Below, one piece after another: positions 1-5,963 of a stretch of 6,161 nucleotides of DNA. The notes under the pieces are model-generated. The model ran no database searches. It was given only the letters and a program-made list of their open reading frames with translations, and was not told where the DNA came from. The stretch comes from Acidiferrobacteraceae bacterium (GTDB lineage: Bacteria > Pseudomonadota > Gammaproteobacteria > Arenicellales > UBA868): contig PAUU01000008.1 of the NCBI GenBank assembly GCA_002713825.1, forward strand, positions 18,109 through 24,269, read 5' to 3'. A program made the position numbers and the translations under genes. Each line of letters begins with the position of its first letter. Position 1 is the stretch's first letter.

Positions 1-1476
1 GATATGGCGACTGCGCAGAGGCGCGCGGAGGATCGGTATGTCGCAGATCTTCGAGCGACACTGCGAGAGGCCAAAATCCGATATCGTGGTATTGCCCGTG
101 ACGGCACGGGCGGCATCAAGATTACGCTTCGCTCTGCCGATACGGCGGAAGACGCGCTCAAAAAGATCCGCAAAGAGCTGCCCGGACTGGTGGTGACCGC
201 GGACGATACGGGCTCAGATGAAGTCCTCAGCGCCAGCCTGGCAGAAACAGAGATTGATCAACTGTTCAAATTTGCGCTTGAGCAGAATGTGACTGCTTTA
301 CGAAACCGGGTCGACGAACTCGGAGTGGCCGAGCCCGTTGTCCAGCGGCAGGGGGATCGGCGGATCGTCGTGCAACTGCCGGGGGTTCAGGATACCGCCC
401 GCGCCAAACGTATCCTCGGCCGGACCGCTACCCTTGAGATGATGATGGTCGATGAAGAGCATAGCCTGGAGGCCGCTCTGGGCGGCAAGGTGCCGCCGGG
501 ATCAAAAATTTACCGATTTCGTGATGACCGCCCCATATTGCTTGAGAAGCGCGTCATCTACTCTGGAGAGAACATTGTCGATGCGGCGGCAAGTATCGAC
601 ACGCAAAGTGGCGGTCCGATCGCGAGCATTACCCTGGACGCGATTGGGGCGCGAATTAATCAGAAGATAACCGGCAAAAACATCGGCAAACGGATGGCCG
701 TGCTGTATATCGAGAATCGGTCAACGATTCGGACTGATGCGGATGGCCGGCCGGTGAAAGACGATCAGGGACGTGTCCTACGTACCCAACAGCGAATTGA
801 GGAAGTGATCACCGCACCTGTCATTCGGGACCAGTTAGGCAAGCGATTCCAGATCGAAGGGCTTGATAGCGTGGACGAGGCCCGTGATCTGGCTCTGATG
901 CTGCGTGCAGGTTCGCTTGCAGCTCCGGTAGAAATTATTGAGGAGCGGACCGTGGGCCCCAGCCTGGGTCAGGCCAATATTGATCAGGGATTCAGATCAG
1001 TGCTGGTCGGCTTCATTCTTGTACTCATCTTCATGATGATTTACTACCGGGTCTTTGGGGTATTTGCAAATGTCGCCCTCGCGCTCAACCTTGTTCTGAT
1101 CGTCGCGGTGCTGTCCATGTTGCAGGCCACGCTGACGCTTCCAGGTGTCGCGGGTATTGTGCTTACGGTGGGAATGGCGGTGGACGCGAACGTCCTGATC
1201 TTCGAACGCATCAGGGAAGAGCTTCAAAATGGCTCGACGCCTCAGGCGAGCATCCATACCGGGTACGAGCGGGCACTTTCAACTATTGTCGATGCAAACA
1301 TTACTACCCTGATAGCGGCCATCGTACTGTTTAATTTTGGAACCGGCCCCATCAAGGGATTCGCGGTCACCTTGAGCATCGGGATCATCACGTCAATGTT
1401 TACGGCGATCGTGGTAACTCGCGCGTTGGTGAACTATCTCTATGGCGGCAAGCGCGTCAAGTCCCTGGCAATCTAG
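1..1476 (+). CDS. secD: Protein translocase subunit SecD (5'-truncated by window edge)
   Basis: SecD and SecF form the accessory motor of the Sec translocon, using proton flow to pull secreted proteins into the periplasm. The reading frame is open to the first base. The ATG at position 4 is internal, because it aligns with the VDMDTA stretch of E. coli SecD, well after TM1, so TM1 and the first part of the protein lie upstream. The 491 visible residues (Asp at base 1 = residue 1) include the P1 periplasmic domain with LRNRVDELGVAEPVVQRQG (about 100-118), the conserved RAGSLAAPV (about 302-310), IEERTVGPSLG, and five hydrophobic segments near 333-350, 356-375, 381-400, 431-447 and 453-474. The motif AVDANVLIFERI carries the transmembrane Asp (residue 395) that matches E. 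coli Asp519, needed for function. The C-terminus GGKRVKSLAI matches the family end, so the 3' end is intact. secF follows after 11 bases. Identification is from remembered similarity and is very secure. Confidence 0.97.
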   Translation, partial: DMATAQRRAEDRYVADLRATLREAKIRYRGIARDGTGGIKITLRSADTAEDALKKIRKELPGLVVTADDTGSDEVLSASLAETEIDQLFKFALEQNVTALRNRVDELGVAEPVVQRQGDRRIVVQLPGVQDTARAKRILGRTATLEMMMVDEEHSLEAALGGKVPPGSKIYRFRDDRPILLEKRVIYSGENIVDAAASIDTQSGGPIASITLDAIGARINQKITGKNIGKRMAVLYIENRSTIRTDADGRPVKDDQGRVLRTQQRIEEVITAPVIRDQLGKRFQIEGLDSVDEARDLALMLRAGSLAAPVEIIEERTVGPSLGQANIDQGFRSVLVGFILVLIFMMIYYRVFGVFANVALALNLVLIVAVLSMLQATLTLPGVAGIVLTVGMAVDANVLIFERIREELQNGSTPQASIHTGYERALSTIVDANITTLIAAIVLFNFGTGPIKGFAVTLSIGIITSMFTAIVVTRALVNYLYGGKRVKSLAI

Positions 1477-1487
1477 CGGCTGAAGCA

Positions 1488-2501
1488 ATGCGGATCTTTA
1501 AAAAAGTCACCCAGTTCGATTTTCTTGGCAGGCGCCGGACGGCATGGATATTGTCCGCCGTGCTTCTCGCAGTCAGTATTGGCTCGCTCGGCGTTCGCGG
1601 CCTGAATTTCGGGATCGATTTCACAGGCGGCACTTTGGTCGAACTGGAGTATTTGCAGTCGACAGATCCGGTAGCGGTTCGATCAACGCTAAAAGAAGCC
1701 GGGATTGAGAATGCCATTGTCCAGTACTTCGGCACTTCAAGAGATATTCTCGTCCGGCTTCCGGTGAGTGCCGATAAGGCGGCATCTGAACAGAGCAGCG
1801 ATGTCGTCGGCGCTCTCAGGATTGCAGCTGCAGAGACCTTGACAGAGGGTGCGCAAGGCGGCTTGCAGCAATGTGTCGGCACCGGAGGAGGGGTGAAGGA
1901 TTGTCAGGTCCAAATGCGCCGAGTCGAGTTTGTGGGTCCGCAGGTAGGCGACGAACTGACCGAGAAGGGCGGACTCGCAATGCTATATGCGTTGATCGGT
2001 ATTCTCATCTACGTTGCGTTCAGGTTTGAATGGCGTTTTGCCGTCGGCGCGGTTATCGCCCTGGTTCACGATGTCCTGATCACGCTGGGCGTGTTTTCTG
2101 TTCTGGCAATCGAGTTTTCACTACCGGTTCTCGCGGCTGTCCTGGCAGTCATCGGTTATTCACTGAATGACACGATCGTTGTGTTTGACCGTATAAGGGA
2201 TAACTTCCGGAAAATGCGTAAAGGCTCGGTCCTTCAGATAATGAATCGCTCGGTCAATGAAACCTTGCCGCGTACCGTGCTGACTTCTGTGACCACCCTG
2301 CTGGTGGTGTTGACCCTCCTGCTGGCCGGCGGTGAGATCATCAAAGGGTTCGCTATTGCGCTCTTGATCGGTGTATTGATTGGAACTTATTCTTCAATTT
2401 TCGTCGCCAGTCCCGCCGTATTGGTCCTGGGCATCTCCCGCGAGGATATGCTCCCAGTGGCCAAGGAAGGCGCGGAAGCGGAGGGCGACCCGGCTCCTTA
2501 G
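1488..2501 (+). CDS. secF: Protein translocase subunit SecF
   Basis: Partner of SecD in the inner-membrane SecDF complex. The protein has 337 residues, against about 323 in E. coli. TM1 is near 18-36, followed by the signature FGIDFTGG (41-48) that opens the periplasmic P4-type domain (about 40-160). The family motif VEFVGPQVGDEL is at 146-157. Five further membrane segments lie near 163-180, 184-207, 211-233, 263-281 and 286-315. TM4 ends in GYSLNDTIVVFDRIRDN (224-239), and LPRTVLTS (260-267) holds a conserved arginine. The periplasmic domain carries two cysteines, Cys129 and Cys139, in a Gly-rich stretch that I do not recall from E. coli SecF. The start ATG lies 11 bases after the secD stop and has no good Shine-Dalgarno sequence (only GAAG close by), so translation is probably coupled to secD. 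The C-terminal tail (about 318-337) is acidic and soluble. Confidence 0.98.
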   Translation: MRIFKKVTQFDFLGRRRTAWILSAVLLAVSIGSLGVRGLNFGIDFTGGTLVELEYLQSTDPVAVRSTLKEAGIENAIVQYFGTSRDILVRLPVSADKAASEQSSDVVGALRIAAAETLTEGAQGGLQQCVGTGGGVKDCQVQMRRVEFVGPQVGDELTEKGGLAMLYALIGILIYVAFRFEWRFAVGAVIALVHDVLITLGVFSVLAIEFSLPVLAAVLAVIGYSLNDTIVVFDRIRDNFRKMRKGSVLQIMNRSVNETLPRTVLTSVTTLLVVLTLLLAGGEIIKGFAIALLIGVLIGTYSSIFVASPAVLVLGISREDMLPVAKEGAEAEGDPAP

Positions 2502-2526
2502 GCCTGTTGCGGCGCCTGAGAGGCCT
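2500..2526 (+). repeat. AGGCCT inverted/direct repeat spanning the secF-nrdR junction
   Basis: AGGCCT occurs at 2500-2505, overlapping the secF stop, and again at 2521-2526, overlapping the nrdR ribosome binding site. The hexamer is its own reverse complement, so the copies can pair in RNA as a 6-bp stem with a 15-base loop. A smaller alternative hairpin, GCCT-GAG-AGGC (2514-2524), would also bury the same site. No run of T follows, so this is not a Rho-independent terminator. Whether the fold affects nrdR translation is inference. Confidence 0.35.
2518..2523 (+). promoter_or_regulatory. Ribosome binding site of nrdR
   Basis: GAGAGG lies six bases before the ATG at 2530. It supports this start over in-frame codons further upstream inside secF. 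Confidence 0.6.
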
Positions 2527-2529
2527 GCT

Positions 2530-3048
2530 ATGCGTTGCCCCGCCTGTTCCAGCGACGATACCCGGGTTATTGACTCGCGATTGGGTGACGCTGGTGCGAG
2601 CGTACGGCGGCGTCGAGAGTGTCAGGCCTGCAGCCATCGCTTCACGACATTTGAACGTTTTGAGCGTGAACAGCCGAGAGTCGTCAAGAGTGACGGCAGG
2701 CGGGAAACCTGGGATGAAGAGAAACTTCGCCGGGGATTGCTTCGTGCTCTAGAGAAGCGGCCGGTAGGCCTTGATCAGGTGGATGCGCTGATCAACGACG
2801 TCAGCCGTCAGATTCAGTTAAGCGGTGAGCTGGAGGTACGATCTGCTGCGATCGGGGAAATTGTGATGAGTCTTCTCCCCCAGATTGATGAAATTGCCTA
2901 TGTCCGTTATGCGTCGGTTTATCGGAGTTTCGAGGATGTGGCGGCTTTCAGCAAAGAGATTGACCGGCTGCGAAAGGATCAACACGCTCCGAGCAACGTT
3001 GCCCAGTTGTCACTGCTAGCAGAGCCCAAATCAGGTCGGAAGAAATGA
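2530..3048 (+). CDS. nrdR: Transcriptional repressor NrdR
   Basis: NrdR senses ATP/dATP and represses ribonucleotide reductase genes by binding NrdR boxes. The 172-residue protein opens with a zinc ribbon: CPAC (Cys3, Cys6) and CQAC (Cys31, Cys34), with VIDSR at 13-17 and the basic run RRRR at 26-29. An ATP-cone domain follows (about 49-139) with PRVVKSDGRRE, the WDEEKLRRGLLRALEKRPV block (61-79) and the conserved YVRYASVYRSFEDV (124-137). The frame stays open 150 bases upstream into secF. ATG 2530 is chosen because it places MRCPAC at the N-terminus as in the family and has a GAGAGG site in front. After about residue 150 there is a tail of roughly 20 polar residues beyond the 149-residue E. 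coli protein. The stop overlaps the ribD start (ATGA). I see no NrdR box in the window, so its targets are elsewhere. Confidence 0.97.
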   Translation: MRCPACSSDDTRVIDSRLGDAGASVRRRRECQACSHRFTTFERFEREQPRVVKSDGRRETWDEEKLRRGLLRALEKRPVGLDQVDALINDVSRQIQLSGELEVRSAAIGEIVMSLLPQIDEIAYVRYASVYRSFEDVAAFSKEIDRLRKDQHAPSNVAQLSLLAEPKSGRKK

Positions 3049-4148
3049 ATACCACTGATCAGTTGGACCGAGACCATCGATTTATCGCCCGCGCGGTGGA
3101 ACTTGCCAAAAGGGGCTTGTATACAACGAAGCCAAACCCGCGCGTAGGCTGCGTGGTCGTCCAGGGTGAAGAGATTGTCGGCGAAGGTTGGCATGAACGG
3201 GCGGGTGAGCCTCATGCGGAAATCCACGCGCTTTCTGTCGCTGGTGAGCGGGCGAAGGGAAGCGAGGTCTTTGTCAGTCTCGAACCGTGCGCGCACGCCG
3301 GGCGCACAGGGCCCTGTGCCCAAGCCCTCTTGGATGCTGGGGTCAGCAGAGTTATGGCAGCGATGATTGATCCCAACCCGCAAGTTGCCGGTCGGGGAAT
3401 TGAGATGCTTCGAACCGAGGGTATTGCGGCGGAGATATCGCAACAAGACTGCGGCGCGGTCGAGCTCAATGCAGGTTTTTGCAAAAGGATGACAAGTGGT
3501 CGCCCTCTCGTCAGGCTCAAGGTGGCGGCCACGATGGACGGCCGAACTGCTGCTAATGATGGAAGCAGTCAATGGATTACGGGAGAGGCTGCACGGGCAG
3601 AGGTGCATCAGTTAAGGGCGAGAAGCTGTGCAATTGTGACAGGGATCGGGACGGTCAGGGAGGACGATCCGCGCCTGAATGCTCGTGTCGACGAAGACGT
3701 TGTGCAGCCCCTGCGGGTAGTTCTGGATGGGAATGGTCAAGTGGATCCGAGCGCTCGTCTGTTTTCCGAGCCTGGAGACGTATTGATTGTCACGAGCCGT
3801 GAAGATGATGAAGGCTACGGATTTGATGCGAGAACCGAAAAGTTATGCCTGACTGGAGAAGATGGTCGGGTGGATGTTGCCGGGGTTCTGGATATGCTCG
3901 CGGAGCGCGCTTGTAACGAGGTTTTAGTCGAAGCGGGGGCCGGTGTGGCAGGTGCTTTTGTTTCTCGTGGCTTGGTAGATGAAATTTGGGTGTACCAGTC
4001 GCCTGATATGCTCGGCTCGGGCGGCAGAGGTATGTTCGTCATGCGAGGAATTCGGTCCATAGGGGATCGCGTCAAGTTTGAGCTGAAGGACGTTTCGAGA
4101 ATTGGACGGGACTTGCGGCTCATTTATAGTCCGTCAAAAGAGGGGTAG
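3045..4148 (+). CDS. ribD: Bifunctional diaminohydroxyphosphoribosylaminopyrimidine deaminase / 5-amino-6-(5-phosphoribosylamino)uracil reductase RibD
   Basis: Catalyses the second and third steps of riboflavin synthesis in the cytoplasm: deamination of the pyrimidine formed from GTP, then NADPH-dependent reduction of the ribose side chain. The 367 residues match the usual length. The N-terminal cytidine-deaminase-like domain (about 8-150) has KPNPRVGCVVV (29-39), the zinc/catalytic HAE (His57, Glu59) and PCAHAGRTGPC (81-91, zinc ligands Cys82 and Cys91). The usual second histidine of the CSHHGRTPPC type is Ala85 here, and the first Pro of the PP pair is Gly; I consider these tolerated variants. 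DPNPQVAGRG (109-118) follows. The reductase domain (about 154-365) has LKVAATMDGRTA, SQWITG (175-180), the DDPRLNAR segment and VEAGAGVAGAF (295-305). The ATG overlaps the nrdR stop (ATGA), implying translational coupling, with a weak AGG/GGAAG site just upstream. Confidence 0.98.
   Translation: MNTTDQLDRDHRFIARAVELAKRGLYTTKPNPRVGCVVVQGEEIVGEGWHERAGEPHAEIHALSVAGERAKGSEVFVSLEPCAHAGRTGPCAQALLDAGVSRVMAAMIDPNPQVAGRGIEMLRTEGIAAEISQQDCGAVELNAGFCKRMTSGRPLVRLKVAATMDGRTAANDGSSQWITGEAARAEVHQLRARSCAIVTGIGTVREDDPRLNARVDEDVVQPLRVVLDGNGQVDPSARLFSEPGDVLIVTSREDDEGYGFDARTEKLCLTGEDGRVDVAGVLDMLAERACNEVLVEAGAGVAGAFVSRGLVDEIWVYQSPDMLGSGGRGMFVMRGIRSIGDRVKFELKDVSRIGRDLRLIYSPSKEG
4140..4145 (+). promoter_or_regulatory. 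Ribosome binding site of ribE
   Basis: GAGGGG sits inside the last codons of ribD, six bases before the ATG at 4152. It is one of the better Shine-Dalgarno matches in the window and fixes the start, which also gives the family N-terminus MFTGI. Confidence 0.6.
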
Positions 4149-4151
4149 GCG

Positions 4152-4757
4152 ATGTTTACTGGGATCATTCAGGATATTGGGAAGATCGAGTCTTTAGAAC
4201 CTCATGCGGGCGATCTCGTCATCGGCATCCGGCCGAACGCTCTCGATACGACCCTCGTGAAACTTGGTGACAGTATTGCTGTAGCGGGTGTTTGCCTGAC
4301 CGCCGTGGGTATTACATCGGGTTGTCTTTCTTTTGATGTGTCAAAAGAGACGTTATCCAGGACATTGCTCGGAAACTGGAAACTGGGTGACGGCGTCAAT
4401 CTTGAATTGGCAATGGGTGCCCAGGATCGGTTCGGGGGACATTTGGTCAGCGGGCATGTTGATGGATTGTCTACCCTGATTGAGTCGACAGCCTCAGCTC
4501 GGTCAACCCGGTTGCGGTTTTCCGGAGCACGTGATGTGGCGGCCTTTATCGCGGAAAAGGGCTCTGTCACCCTGGACGGTGTCAGCCTGACTGTGAATAA
4601 CGTGAAGGACACTCCAGCGGAAGTAATATTTGAGGTAAATCTTGTTCCGCATACTCTCGGCGTCACAACACTTGGCCGGCTAACAACAGGAGACAGTGTT
4701 CATCTTGAGGTAGACATGGTCGCCCGTTACCTGAAACGCATGCAGGAATGCAGTTGA
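4152..4757 (+). CDS. ribE: Riboflavin synthase, alpha subunit
   Basis: Catalyses the last step of riboflavin synthesis, the dismutation of two molecules of 6,7-dimethyl-8-ribityllumazine; it normally works as a homotrimer. The 201 residues form the expected two tandem lumazine-binding barrels. The first (about 1-95) starts with the diagnostic MFTGI and contains GVCLT (46-50, with the conserved Cys48) and FDVSKETL (61-68). The second (about 96-190) contains GGHLVSGHVDG (95-105, with His102) and LDGVSLTVN (141-149, conserved Ser145). VPHTLG and HLEVDMVARY (184-193) close it. The gene starts three bases after the ribD stop. Also called ribC in E. coli nomenclature. Its substrate maker, lumazine synthase RibH, is not encoded here. 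Confidence 0.97.
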   Translation: MFTGIIQDIGKIESLEPHAGDLVIGIRPNALDTTLVKLGDSIAVAGVCLTAVGITSGCLSFDVSKETLSRTLLGNWKLGDGVNLELAMGAQDRFGGHLVSGHVDGLSTLIESTASARSTRLRFSGARDVAAFIAEKGSVTLDGVSLTVNNVKDTPAEVIFEVNLVPHTLGVTTLGRLTTGDSVHLEVDMVARYLKRMQECS

Positions 4758-4802
4758 GGAAAAAACGGATTGCGGCCGAGTTTGGCTCTTTCGAGGATAG
4801 GA

Positions 4803-4826
4803 GTCCGACGGCTAGACTTGTCCGAC
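4803..4826 (+). repeat. Short direct repeat GTCCGAC x2 upstream of ribBX
   Basis: GTCCGAC occurs at 4803-4809 and 4820-4826, 17 bases apart start to start. With flanks, AGTCCGACGG and TGTCCGACAG match at 8 of 10 positions. The spacing is about one and a half helical turns. It could be a tandem regulator site or chance, since similar GC-rich heptamers recur in this DNA. Confidence 0.3.
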
Positions 4827-4832
4827 AGAGAT

Positions 4833-4836
4833 AAGG
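4833..4836 (+). promoter_or_regulatory. Ribosome binding site of ribBX
   Basis: AAGG within ATAAGG lies seven bases before the ATG at 4844. It supports that start, which also gives the normal N-terminal length for a RibB domain. Confidence 0.5.
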
Positions 4837-4843
4837 TTCAATA

Positions 4844-5962
4844 ATGAGCGAGACGGACGATAGACATCGTGTCAGCCCGATTGAGGAAGTGCTTCAGGAT
4901 TATCGGGACGGCAAGATGGTCATCCTTGTTGATGATGAAGATCGCGAGAATGAAGGCGATCTCGTCATCGGCGCAGGATTTGTGACGGCTGAGCACATCA
5001 ATTTCATGGCGGCCGAGGGCCGGGGACTGATCTGCCTGACGCTGACTGAAGAGCGCTGCCGTCACCTGAAATTACCCTTGATGGTCAACGACAATAACGC
5101 GCGCTACTCGACCAACTTTACCGTATCAATCGAGGCAGCCGATGGAGTGAGTACCGGCATCTCCGCCGCAGATCGGGCCCATACCATTCGTACTGCGGTC
5201 AGTGAGAATGCCACCGGAGAGGATATCGTGAGCCCCGGCCATGTTTTCCCCATCATGGCGCAGCCGGGAGGAGTACTGACCCGGGCAGGCCACACTGAAG
5301 CAGGGGTGGATCTTGCACGTCTGGCGGGGATCGAACCAGCCAGCGTCATCTGTGAGATCCTGAATCCGGACGGAACTATGGCCCGACTCCCGGACTTGCT
5401 TGAATTCGCTCGTGTTCACGGACTGAAGCTGGGCACCATCGCAGATCTCATCCGTTATCGTATGCGCACTGAGCCGACTGTCTGGCGAATCTCGGAGAAT
5501 ATCGTCAATACCCGCCATGGCGACTTTCGGGCGGTAATCTATGAAGACGGCGAATTGCGACAGGTTCATATGGCACTGGTGCACGGAACGATTGAGCCTC
5601 GGGCACCAGCTGTGGTTCGTGTTCACCCGCACCGGGGCGCTTTTGACATGCTCGCAGAAGTCCGCGAGGCTCAAAGCTGGAGCGTGGATTCGGCACTGAA
5701 AAGAATCGCGCAGTCACCTTGCGGTGTTTTGGTTCTTTTGACTTACTCGGAAGATGCGGTTCAGTTGGATCGCCGGGTCCGCGGCGAGTCGGCGACTGAT
5801 GGGAAAGAGCGTGAATTGCGTATGCTCGGTGCAGGCAGTCAGATACTGTCGGACCTTGGTGCCGGCAAAGTCCGGGTTCTGGGAACTCCGCTTCGGACCC
5901 ATGCACTCTCCGGGTTTGGCTTGGAGGTGCTCGAGTATCTTCCAGGTCCTCGAGCGGACTGA
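4844..5962 (+). CDS. ribBX: 3,4-dihydroxy-2-butanone-4-phosphate synthase (RibB) fused to a degenerate GTP cyclohydrolase II-like domain (RibBA-type, RibBX)
   Basis: The RibB part (about 10-208) converts ribulose 5-phosphate to 3,4-dihydroxy-2-butanone 4-phosphate, the four-carbon donor for lumazine. It carries [10 protein letters not shown] (30-39, catalytic and metal-binding acids), GLICL (61-65), [10 protein letters not shown] (103-112), [13 protein letters not shown] (132-144), [14 protein letters not shown] (149-162, metal-binding His150) and Glu171 before [10 protein letters not shown]. It looks fully active. The C-terminal part (about 210-367) keeps the outline of GTP cyclohydrolase [33 protein letters not shown] and [11 protein letters not shown]. 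However, the three zinc cysteines are replaced (by alignment, Arg264, Glu275 and Gln277), and the RQEGRGIGL motif reads TYSEDAVQL. This half should therefore not hydrolyse GTP. Such RibB-X fusions are known to be common in proteobacteria, and the X domain has no assigned reaction. A separate ribA is expected elsewhere. Length is 372 residues. Confidence 0.95.
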   Translation: MSETDDRHRVSPIEEVLQDYRDGKMVILVDDEDRENEGDLVIGAGFVTAEHINFMAAEGRGLICLTLTEERCRHLKLPLMVNDNNARYSTNFTVSIEAADGVSTGISAADRAHTIRTAVSENATGEDIVSPGHVFPIMAQPGGVLTRAGHTEAGVDLARLAGIEPASVICEILNPDGTMARLPDLLEFARVHGLKLGTIADLIRYRMRTEPTVWRISENIVNTRHGDFRAVIYEDGELRQVHMALVHGTIEPRAPAVVRVHPHRGAFDMLAEVREAQSWSVDSALKRIAQSPCGVLVLLTYSEDAVQLDRRVRGESATDGKERELRMLGAGSQILSDLGAGKVRVLGTPLRTHALSGFGLEVLEYLPGPRAD

Positions 5963-5963
5963 G

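Larger units (their letters stand above)
4758..4843 (+). other. 86-base intergenic region before ribBX
   Basis: This is the only sizeable non-coding gap in the window, and the likeliest place for a separate signal controlling ribBX. It begins with an A-run (4760-4765) right after the ribE stop. It contains a pair of GTCCGAC repeats and ends with the ribBX ribosome binding site. A possible promoter is TTGCGG (4770-4775), 17 bases, then GAGGAT (4793-4798), but each box matches only three of six consensus positions. I see no long hairpin, no T-run terminator and no sequence resembling the FMN riboswitch core. Confidence 0.6.

Noticed and set aside
4..6. ATG at position 4 as the start of secD
   Set aside because: The frame is open at the window edge, and the residues around this Met align with an internal VDM segment of E. 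coli SecD after TM1.
1457..1882. 141-codon antisense reading frame over secF
   Set aside because: It is a shadow of well-conserved SecF codons, low in complexity and with no recognisable family.
2380..2529. Upstream extension of nrdR starting inside secF
   Set aside because: The added 50 residues are an out-of-frame reading of the secF 3' end. The NrdR family starts at the CxxC zinc ribbon, which follows ATG 2530 directly.
4737..4766. Possible terminator after ribE: TGCA-GGAA-TGCA followed by a base run
   Set aside because: The stem is only 4 bp, the run is A and not T on the transcribed strand, and the hairpin lies inside the end of ribE.
4758..4843. FMN riboswitch upstream of ribBX
   Set aside because: The gap is shorter than a full FMN element (commonly over 100 bases), and I see none of its conserved core. 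A covariance search would settle this.
5126..5674. 182-codon antisense frame over ribBX, and similar antisense frames at 4202-4666 and 2979-3608
   Set aside because: All lie opposite strongly conserved genes, have no recognisable motif, and arise from GC-rich codon bias.
5901..5963. ATG 5901 as the nusB start
   Set aside because: It would overlap ribBX by 62 bases and add 21 residues unlike any NusB N-terminus I know.
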